From Prevotellaceae bacterium (GTDB taxonomy: Bacteria > Bacteroidota > Bacteroidia > Bacteroidales > Paludibacteraceae): DNA of 11,153 nucleotides. The notes beneath the pieces were generated by a model. That model was not told where the DNA came from. It worked only from the letters and a program-made list of their open reading frames with translations, and made no database searches. Numbering within the stretch: the first letter of the stretch is position 1; every line of letters starts with the position of its first letter. Made by a program: the position numbers and the translations under genes. The stretch lies in assembly GCA_031290375.1 (NCBI GenBank), contig JAITNR010000090.1, positions 1 through 11,153 of the forward strand, given 5' to 3'. Shown piece by piece: positions 1 through 7,102 of the stretch.

Positions 1-62
1 TCATTTTCAACGATTTGTATTCTTACCTTGCCGTTTTTAACTTTTCTGTATCTGATAAACAT
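1..62 (-). CDS. 5' end of a minus-strand gene, possibly IS1634-like transposase (partial)
   Basis: Reading the minus strand from an ATG at 62-60 gives 20 codons that stay open to the window edge: MFIRYRKVKNGKVR followed by IQIVEN. A consensus Bacteroidota promoter lies about 30 bases upstream in the right orientation, which supports a real start. The opening pattern (MFIR, a Lys/Arg-rich stretch, NGK, then a hydrophobic strand xxQIVE) resembles the N-terminus of IS1634-type transposases of the IS4 superfamily as I remember them. Twenty residues are too few to be sure, and the gene could equally be another small basic protein. There is no catalytic domain in view and no inverted repeat that I can confirm. 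The start is fairly well supported; the family assignment is a guess. Confidence 0.45.
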   Translation of the reverse strand, partial: MFIRYRKVKNGKVRIQIVEN

Positions 63-93
63 CGAATCAAATTTATTTAATGATTTAACATTA

Positions 94-125
94 CAAAGGT
101 AATACAATATTTTTGAAAAAACAAA
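94..125 (-). promoter_or_regulatory. Bacteroidota-type promoter for the left-edge gene
   Basis: On the minus strand the -7 element TACCTTTG (plus-strand CAAAGGTA at 94-101) matches TAnnTTTG exactly. A TTTG (plus-strand CAAA at 122-125) sits 20 bases upstream, which is the expected place for the -33 element. The ATG at 62-60 follows about 30 bases downstream. Both boxes and the spacing fit the primary sigma factor of Bacteroidota, so this is the best-formed promoter in the window. Confidence 0.6.
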
Positions 126-744
126 TAAATATGATATTATTTTACATAAAACACGAAATATAGCATAATTAGCCACTACAAAACAACTTTTACTCAAAAA
201 GTGCCATTTTTACACAGTTTGGATATGGGGATTGGGGGATAGAGTGTCGAAGTCAGGTGCATTACATCTTGATTGTCGAGCCAATCAGAGATGGGCGTAG
301 CACTACACACGGAGTGTTTGCGGAGTGGCAGTAAAAAAGCCAATGAATTTTAATCATTAGCTCCTTTGCTTTTAGTTATTGTTTTTTTATTTTTGATTTC
401 TTTTGTTTTCAAGAAAATTATGTGGTGTGTGTTTGAAAGTCAATATGACTAACGTAGTCAATTATTCAATCCACAGGTTTCACCTGTGCTTATTCACATA
501 ACGCCCTATCGGGCTAACAGGCTAAAAAAACACTTTTCAACCCGTAATTCACATGAATAATGACAGTACGATAGAGAGATGGTTTTATCCTTTTTGTAGA
601 GAGACATTTATTTATTATGGTGTCAAATGGCAAAACAATAACATAAAATTCACAAAATGGGCAATATGCGCATTTTTAATATTTTTTAACACTAAAAAAT
701 GTACATTTGAATAAAAAAAAATAGTTTTATGTCAAAATTATATT
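126..744. other. Long intergenic region without a convincing gene
   Basis: No open frame here looks like a protein. Much of the stretch is very AT-rich with A and T runs. The exception is about 215-340, which is G-rich and mixed in composition and includes a direct repeat CGGAGTG at 310-316 and 321-327. A 20-codon open stretch starts at the ATG at 284 (MGVALHTECLR and so on, ending at TAA). It has no supporting signal, and I read it as a decayed or non-coding sequence. The patch may be a remnant of a mobile or repeated element. The hairpins at 472-514 are listed separately. Confidence 0.5.
472..514. repeat. Pair of small hairpins, candidate intergenic repeat
   Basis: Two perfect stem-loops sit 14 bases apart. 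The first is CACAGGT-TTC-ACCTGTG (472-488, 7 bp stem, 3-base loop). The second is GCCC-TATC-GGGC (503-514, 4 bp stem, 4-base loop). No T tract follows directly, so they are poor terminators. The arrangement resembles interspersed palindromic repeat units found between Bacteroidota genes, but only one copy lies in this window, so the repeat status is inferred. Confidence 0.4.
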
Positions 745-752
745 TAACTTTG
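745..752 (+). promoter_or_regulatory. Candidate -7 box for the giant secreted protein gene
   Basis: TAACTTTG at 745-752 matches the Bacteroidota -7 consensus TAnnTTTG and would give a 5' leader of roughly 70 bases before the ATG at 834. A clear -33 TTTG is not present at the expected distance. A second match, TACATTTG at 702-709, is an alternative that also lacks a clean -33 element. Only the -7 element supports this call. Confidence 0.4.
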
Positions 753-833
753 CTTTTTGAGATTTTTTTGTTATTTCTTACAAATAATTTCAAGTCAAAC
801 AGAGTATAAATTAACTTTAAAAAATTGTCAGTT

Positions 834-3800
834 ATGAAGAACTTTTTACAGAAAGGATTACTGTCCCTGCTTTTTGTGACAGGGGCGACGTTGAGTTCAT
901 ACGCACAAATTCCCGTCTTCTCAGACGATTTCGAATCGGGCGGGCTTTCACAGGGAGGTTGGACACAAGTTCCCGCCTCATCTGCTACACCGTGGGGCGT
1001 TGGTTCGTCAAATACGGGTAACGTTACACCTCACGGAGGTTCCTATATGGCAAAAATCTACTCGGACAATTATCAGGATCCTGTGCGGTTGATAACCCCA
1101 ATGTTGAATATTGCCGGGCTTGCCGAGCCGGTACTTGAATATTATATCGCTTCAAGGAAGTTTTTAGCAGGCACGCGAGACACCCTCAGGGTATATTATC
1201 GCACTTCTACAACGGGAAACTGGATAATGATGCCTGCAGCCAGCTATTTACAACAAACAGATATTTGGGAATTGAAGCACGTCAGGCTTAAAGATTATGT
1301 AAGTAATCCAACTACCATGCAAATTGCTTTTGAATGGCACTACGCCAATGCAAAGGGAATATCATTGGACGATGTTAAAGTCTTTGGCATTCCCCAATGT
1401 TTTACTCCTGTAGGCTTAAGAGCTATCAACCTGACCAGCACAACTGCGGAATTGCAGTGGACAGGATCTATGTCTACCGTCATCAACCACATCAAGGTGA
1501 GTACCACGCCATTAGCAAATCCCGAAACAGCCCCTGCTGATTTTAGTTTCTCGCCATCAATATCCCCTCTCTCCGTGCAGGGGCTGATTCCGTACACCAA
1601 ATACTACTGGTACATTAGAACAGATTGCGGTGTCTCTGACGCTTCGGAATGGTCTGCTCAACAAATGTTCGAGACGAGGTGTCCTGATATCATTCCGCCC
1701 TCCACACCCGAAGGATTTGAAACAAATTTGGTGTCTAATTTTACGGAGTGTTGGACAAGAAATATTACTGCAAGTGGCGACTGGAACACACCGGATTTGA
1801 CCTCTGCAAATCCTCCTGTTCTTCCCAACAATTATTTACCAACCGTTGTTACAGGCACACCACACGTAGGGACAAGGTCATTGAGACTAACAACTCGTTA
1901 TTCAGCAGCAGTCAGCGGCAGTTCAGATACAAGGGCAAGAACATTGGCGGCAACCGTTACCACGCCACCGTTTAGCGTAGCTCTCAATCAGTATCAGGTA
2001 ACTTTTTGGCTAAGGTCAACCACTCTTACAAGCAGAATACACATAGGAGTGATGACAGATCCGGACCAAACCGCGACATTTCAAACGGCTCGGACTCTTT
2101 CTGTTGAAAAAATAAATACATGGGAACAATATACAATTTACCTGAACAATATTACAAACAGCGGCAAATATGTTGCATTTATGGTTAATTCAGCCGATGT
2201 AAGTGCGGACGAAACATTTTTTATAGATGATGTACTTGTTGAACCCTTGACCACATGCTGTAAACCAATGTTTCTGAGTGTGGACAATGTTGCTACAACC
2301 ACCGCACTCATTTCTTGGTATGGGGTGAACACATCCCATGAAGCATGGATTTACAGTTATCCTGCCGATCCAAACAGTGATGCCCCGGATATAACACTTT
2401 CTCCTCTTTCGAATCCTGCATCGCTTACAGGTTTAAGTCCTTCCACACAATACTATGTTTTTGTCAGATCAAACTGCGCGAATGGACTGCATGGTGAGTG
2501 GTCGCCCGTGGTTACTTTCAAAACTCGTCAAGTGCCGATGGATCCCCCTCTTATCGAAACATTTGAAAGCACCATTAAGTGGGATTTGCTTGGCGAGAAC
2601 CAATCTAACTACTGGGTTGTAGGTACTTCTACCAAAAAAGCAGGCAGCAGATCTTTATACGTTACCGGTAACGGACAAACTAATGCCTATTCGAAAACGA
2701 ATACTTCGTATTCTTATGCAATAAGAAAACTGAACCTTACAGGAGGCAAAACCTATGAATATTGGTTTGACTGGAAAGCGAAGGGAGAAGATCTGCTTGA
2801 CTACGCGGTTGCCTATCTGATACCTGATGATGAGACTCCCGTTGCTGGCAGTTCATACGGAATGGTGGGCAACAATAATACTCCTCCCAATTCCTGGATC
2901 AGTCTATCAGGTGAATTGTCGGGCGGAGAAAACTGGCAGGAACATTACGGCAAGGTTCCGGTACCTTCGACAGGAGTTTACAACTTGACTTTTTTCTGGA
3001 AAAACAATAATACTGGCGGTGTCGACCCCCCTGCAGCAATAGACAATCTAACCTTCAGGGAACTTACCTGTCCTATGCCTTCCAATCTGATTGTGCCGAG
3101 TGGTGCCATTACTCTTGATGGGGCAACTGTAGCTTGGACAGCAGGAGCGAACGAAACAAGTTGGCTGCTTTGGATTGTGCCTGCAGGTTCTGATACCACA
3201 CACGTTGCTCCAATCTACGTCAGTCCCAGTCCAACATACGCTTTTACAGGATTAGGTATCAATGAGAGTTACGATGTTTATGTTGTTGCCGACTGTGGAG
3301 GAACAAACGGAGTGTCAAGACCTATATCCACTACCTTTACCACCAAGTCTCCACGTGGTACAATACCGTTTTATGATACCTTTGAACAAGACAATCTGTG
3401 GGTACTGGTAAATGGTACTCAAGTAAACAAATGGGTTCGGGGAACAGCCACACACTATGGCGCGGGCAATTATTCGTTGTATATATCCAACAACGGTGCT
3501 GCAAATACTTATACCACATCCGCAACATCCGCAGTTTATGCGTATAAGACATTTGAATTTGAGGCAGGAGAAAAATATATTTTTGAATTCAGATGGAAAA
3601 GTGCGGGTGAAACAAACTTTGACATAGTAAGGGCATTCGTTGTGGCTGATTATATAGTTCCTATCGCTGGAAATACCTTCGGGATGAGTGATAACAACAA
3701 TACTGTTCCAGCCCCATGGATTGCGTTATCTGATCCGTTATCAGTGTCAAATGGCCAGTGGGTAAACCTAAAATATGAACTTAGAATGCCTTACGGCGGG

Positions 3801-6800
3801 GACTGTAAATTTGTATTATTTTGGAAAAATAACGCATCCAACGGTTCAAATCCTCCGGCTGCAATAGACAACGTTTCAATTATTAAGGTACTTTGCCCTC
3901 CTGTAGAGGTTGTCATCTCTAATATAGTTAGAGACGGTGCTATTGTGGACTGGAATTCGAATCCCGCCGATAGTACAACCTATACTCTTAAGGTATTTGA
4001 CGCCAAGCAGCAGAACCCCGACCAGCCCATTGGATCCCCTGTGGTTAATGTTACAGGTATTCCCGGAGGTCCGTATGACCTGAGCGGTTTATTAATACCG
4101 GGCACAACATATTACGTTTATATAATGGCTGATTGTGGGGCAAATGGAAAAAGTGATTATACAGAAACGGTATTTCACACTCCATGTGACCCTTTGCCAA
4201 CACCATACGCACAATCGTTTGCAACCCTTGGAGGTTCCTCACCGGGTGCATACGGGGCAGATGTTATGCCTCCCTGTTGGACATCAGCAATTTATAAGTC
4301 ATCAAGTGCCGTTGTTACAGGAGCACCATGCGTTATCAGCGGCAATGCAGAGGACGGCGATGCCAGAGCTTTGAGACTTGATTCATATTATGAAGGAACA
4401 GCAGGTTTGTTTGCTGCATCTTACGTATCATTGCCCGAGTTTAGCACCCCTATCGGTTCTTTGGAACTCTCTTTTTGGGCAAGAGCAAATGTGGCAAACT
4501 CGAAGTTCATTGTTGGAACGATAGATGACCCTGAAGATCCATCTACTTTCACAGGGATAAGGGAGTATAGCGCAAGTACAGGATATAATTATATATACAG
4601 AGTTAATTTTGAGGGTTACTCGGGAGCAGACAAGTATATGGCCATAGAAGCAAGTGGAGACAAAACGCAAAGTACGTACATCCTCTATGTGGATAACGTC
4701 ACTGTAGGACCTCCCGTCAACGAATGTTTTGCCCCTACATCTCTCAGTGCGGGTAACGTTATGGATGATCAGGCAAGCATTTATTGGGCTTCTCCCTATA
4801 TAGGTCCGAAGGATTGTGAGTTCGTTATTTCAACTGAAAATGTAGCGAATATCAATACTACTCCTCTAAATCCTGCTCTTATAGTGTGGAGTAGTACATT
4901 ATCTAATGTTATTGACTCTATTCGTGTTCCATCCGGATACCTTGCTTTGAATACAACATATTACGTGTATATGAGGATATTGTGCGACCCTACTAATCCA
5001 AGCCCTTGGTGGTACACTTCATCGTCTGCTGCTACGTTCAAAACAACATGTGCAGAAAGAGACAAGTGTGAATACATGCTCGCCTTGCACGATGCAGCCG
5101 GCAACGGTTGGAGCGGTAATAAAATAATAGTATCACTAAACAGTGTAGTAGTTGGAGAGTATACCGTAGCCTCAGGTAACAGTGCTACATACACCATCAG
5201 ATTATGCCCGGGCACAGTAACATTCAGGTATTCTAACGCAGGCACAGCCCCCGGAGAAAACTATTTTGAGGTTACCAAAAACGACGATGACGTGATTTGG
5301 TCGAAACAAGACAATGGTCAAGCACCGAGCACAGCAACGTTTACCCATGTAGCAGAATCGTGTTATGACCCCTGTCCCAGACCGAATAATTTGACCGTTT
5401 CGCTTACCGGCACGACACCCATAACTGCAACTGCAACATGGACAGGACCAACAGCAGCCGTTTCGTACACAGTAAAAGTGTTTGAATATACATCAACCTT
5501 AAACCCTGAAACCGATACTCCTTTGTTTCCTGCCAGCACAGTACTTGCTCCTGCTACAAGTTACACGATAAGCAGCGGGCTGACTTCAAATACTCGATAT
5601 ACCGTATTGGTTTGGACTAATTGTGCTGATGGAGTGATATCTACCACGTACAGGTCTGCCACCTTTAGAACCCCCAGAGTTTCTGCCACATTGCCATTGA
5701 TTGTAGATTTTGAAGATGAAATAGAAAACAAGCAGTGGGCTTTAGCAGGCAATGCGGGTCTTAACAAGTGGACAATAGGCGACAAGGTTCAGAAAGATGG
5801 TGCTAAATCGTTGTATATATCAGATAATAACTCAACCCATCGTTATACCACAACTTCTACTTCGTATGCGTATGCATTCAGACAATTGAATTTGGCAGGA
5901 AGCGTTGAGTACAGCTTGTCATTTGATTGGAGAGCAAATGGAGAACGCACTTACGATCTGCTTAGGGTATTCATTATTCCAACACATGTCGATATTGATG
6001 TCGAAACAGGTAACGAATATGGAATGTCCGGTAACATCAACACCACTCCATCCGGTTGGGTTGACTTGACAGGTATGTTAAGTCTACAGAATGGATGGCA
6101 ACACAAAGATACGGCATTTACCTTAACTGCCAGCGGAACGTATAATTTGGCATTCTTCTGGAAAAACAACGGTTCGGGTGGGGCACAACAACCTGCAGCG
6201 GTAGATAATATCAAACTCGATGAGTTGGCAAGTATGACTGTCACAGGAACTACCTGTTTAGGTTCAAATTACATAGATCCTAACGGTCTATTCGATATCC
6301 CTGCGTCAAGTCTGACATATGCAGGTGTTTTTTCCTTTACAAAATATACTTATATAGATTCGGAATATACGAAGGTAACTCTGGTGCTGACCGTTGAACC
6401 GGGTAGAATGAACAGAATAACAAATACCGTTTGTAAAGGAGATACCGTTGATTTCTATAACAGAAAACTGGTATCAACCGGTGTTTACAGACACTATACC
6501 GAGTCGTTGGTTTCACTGGTTTGTGATAGTGTTATAGAACTGTCGCTCAATGTTATTGATGCTGCCCTGATAATAAAGGATATCTCGTTCTGTCAGTCGG
6601 AGTTGCCACAAACTGTAGGAAGCAGGACTTTTGGAAGAGGTTATCCCGAAGGATATTATTATATAGCGGATACTTTGACTTCTACCACTAATGGCTGTGA
6701 CAGTATTAATTCTACTCTGGTATACATATCTGCCGCTTGCACGGATAATTCTGTGATAGAACAACGCACATTTACCATTATTCCAAATCCTGTTTTGGTG

Positions 6801-7013
6801 GGTAGCTATGTAATATTGGATGCCGAATTTACTGCGGAGGAAAGAGAAGGTCTCAGAGTTGAAGTTATTACGCTCAATGGCTCTGTAATCAGGGATGTCA
6901 GACCAAAAGACAATCCTATAACGTTGGACGGATTTACAACGCCGGGCGTATACGTAATCCAACTCACAACAGGAACAGGCGAAGTTATGTATGGCAAGTT
7001 GATTGTACAATAA
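834..7013 (+). CDS. Giant secreted multidomain adhesin-like protein with T9SS sorting domain
   Basis: This 2059-residue protein is probably exported by Sec, taken across the outer membrane by T9SS and anchored at the cell surface. Residues 1-24 form a signal peptide (basic start, hydrophobic core, SSYA before Gln25). The body alternates jelly-roll modules with FDDFE/DNV-type edges (about 29-188, 285-474, 566-745, 839-1020, 1119-1297 and 1616-1800; MAM, cleaved-adhesin or choice-of-anchor-J-like) and fibronectin III modules (about 189-283, 475-565, 746-838, 1021-1118, 1298-1406 and 1514-1615). The FN3 modules share TxYYVYxxxxC strands and Cys near their edges. Residues 1412-1510 form an extra domain with DAAGNGWSG at 1420-1428. 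Residues 1802-1975 form a Cys-containing stalk with CDSxxxxL repeats. Residues 1978-2059 are the type A sorting domain (IIPNP, then GVYVIQL and GKLIVQ). I chose the ATG at 834 over an in-frame TTG at 825 because the signal peptide starts there directly. No enzymatic motif is visible. The ligand is unknown, and adhesion is inferred from the domains. Confidence 0.9.
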   Translation: MKNFLQKGLLSLLFVTGATLSSYAQIPVFSDDFESGGLSQGGWTQVPASSATPWGVGSSNTGNVTPHGGSYMAKIYSDNYQDPVRLITPMLNIAGLAEPVLEYYIASRKFLAGTRDTLRVYYRTSTTGNWIMMPAASYLQQTDIWELKHVRLKDYVSNPTTMQIAFEWHYANAKGISLDDVKVFGIPQCFTPVGLRAINLTSTTAELQWTGSMSTVINHIKVSTTPLANPETAPADFSFSPSISPLSVQGLIPYTKYYWYIRTDCGVSDASEWSAQQMFETRCPDIIPPSTPEGFETNLVSNFTECWTRNITASGDWNTPDLTSANPPVLPNNYLPTVVTGTPHVGTRSLRLTTRYSAAVSGSSDTRARTLAATVTTPPFSVALNQYQVTFWLRSTTLTSRIHIGVMTDPDQTATFQTARTLSVEKINTWEQYTIYLNNITNSGKYVAFMVNSADVSADETFFIDDVLVEPLTTCCKPMFLSVDNVATTTALISWYGVNTSHEAWIYSYPADPNSDAPDITLSPLSNPASLTGLSPSTQYYVFVRSNCANGLHGEWSPVVTFKTRQVPMDPPLIETFESTIKWDLLGENQSNYWVVGTSTKKAGSRSLYVTGNGQTNAYSKTNTSYSYAIRKLNLTGGKTYEYWFDWKAKGEDLLDYAVAYLIPDDETPVAGSSYGMVGNNNTPPNSWISLSGELSGGENWQEHYGKVPVPSTGVYNLTFFWKNNNTGGVDPPAAIDNLTFRELTCPMPSNLIVPSGAITLDGATVAWTAGANETSWLLWIVPAGSDTTHVAPIYVSPSPTYAFTGLGINESYDVYVVADCGGTNGVSRPISTTFTTKSPRGTIPFYDTFEQDNLWVLVNGTQVNKWVRGTATHYGAGNYSLYISNNGAANTYTTSATSAVYAYKTFEFEAGEKYIFEFRWKSAGETNFDIVRAFVVADYIVPIAGNTFGMSDNNNTVPAPWIALSDPLSVSNGQWVNLKYELRMPYGGDCKFVLFWKNNASNGSNPPAAIDNVSIIKVLCPPVEVVISNIVRDGAIVDWNSNPADSTTYTLKVFDAKQQNPDQPIGSPVVNVTGIPGGPYDLSGLLIPGTTYYVYIMADCGANGKSDYTETVFHTPCDPLPTPYAQSFATLGGSSPGAYGADVMPPCWTSAIYKSSSAVVTGAPCVISGNAEDGDARALRLDSYYEGTAGLFAASYVSLPEFSTPIGSLELSFWARANVANSKFIVGTIDDPEDPSTFTGIREYSASTGYNYIYRVNFEGYSGADKYMAIEASGDKTQSTYILYVDNVTVGPPVNECFAPTSLSAGNVMDDQASIYWASPYIGPKDCEFVISTENVANINTTPLNPALIVWSSTLSNVIDSIRVPSGYLALNTTYYVYMRILCDPTNPSPWWYTSSSAATFKTTCAERDKCEYMLALHDAAGNGWSGNKIIVSLNSVVVGEYTVASGNSATYTIRLCPGTVTFRYSNAGTAPGENYFEVTKNDDDVIWSKQDNGQAPSTATFTHVAESCYDPCPRPNNLTVSLTGTTPITATATWTGPTAAVSYTVKVFEYTSTLNPETDTPLFPASTVLAPATSYTISSGLTSNTRYTVLVWTNCADGVISTTYRSATFRTPRVSATLPLIVDFEDEIENKQWALAGNAGLNKWTIGDKVQKDGAKSLYISDNNSTHRYTTTSTSYAYAFRQLNLAGSVEYSLSFDWRANGERTYDLLRVFIIPTHVDIDVETGNEYGMSGNINTTPSGWVDLTGMLSLQNGWQHKDTAFTLTASGTYNLAFFWKNNGSGGAQQPAAVDNIKLDELASMTVTGTTCLGSNYIDPNGLFDIPASSLTYAGVFSFTKYTYIDSEYTKVTLVLTVEPGRMNRITNTVCKGDTVDFYNRKLVSTGVYRHYTESLVSLVCDSVIELSLNVIDAALIIKDISFCQSELPQTVGSRTFGRGYPEGYYYIADTLTSTTNGCDSINSTLVYISAACTDNSVIEQRTFTIIPNPVLVGSYVILDAEFTAEEREGLRVEVITLNGSVIRDVRPKDNPITLDGFTTPGVYVIQLTTGTGEVMYGKLIVQ

Positions 7014-7038
7014 AAAGTTTTAAAAGATTATTTCAAGG

Positions 7039-7066
7039 AAGAGGTTGCAAAGGCAGCCTCTTTTTT
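7039..7066 (+). terminator. Rho-independent terminator after the giant gene
   Basis: AAGAGGTTGC (7039-7048) pairs with GCAGCCTCTT (7053-7062) across the loop AAAG. This gives a 10 bp stem with one G-U pair, followed by a run of six T (7061-7066). It lies 25 bases after the stop at 7013 and separates this unit from mutS2. Confidence 0.85.
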
Positions 7067-7079
7067 GTGGAAAAATGAT

Positions 7080-7087
7080 TATCTTTG
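7080..7087 (+). promoter_or_regulatory. Candidate -7 box for mutS2
   Basis: TATCTTTG matches TAnnTTTG exactly and lies just after the upstream terminator. Transcription would begin near 7094, leaving a leader of only about 10 bases before the ATG at 7103. No good -33 TTTG sits about 20 bases upstream, because that position falls within the terminator stem. The call therefore rests on the -7 box and its position. Confidence 0.45.
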
Positions 7088-7102
7088 TCAAAAAAAAATC
7101 TG

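Noticed and set aside
221..240. G-rich run as a G-quadruplex
   Set aside because: Only two tracts of three or more G are present close together, so a four-tract structure is not supported.
825..833. TTG start three codons upstream of the giant protein's ATG
   Set aside because: The ATG at 834 directly begins a well-formed signal peptide, and the TTG has no supporting signal.
6513..7010. Minus-strand open frame of 165 codons opposite the T9SS domain
   Set aside because: It is antisense to a conserved sorting domain, with no promoter or recognisable protein.
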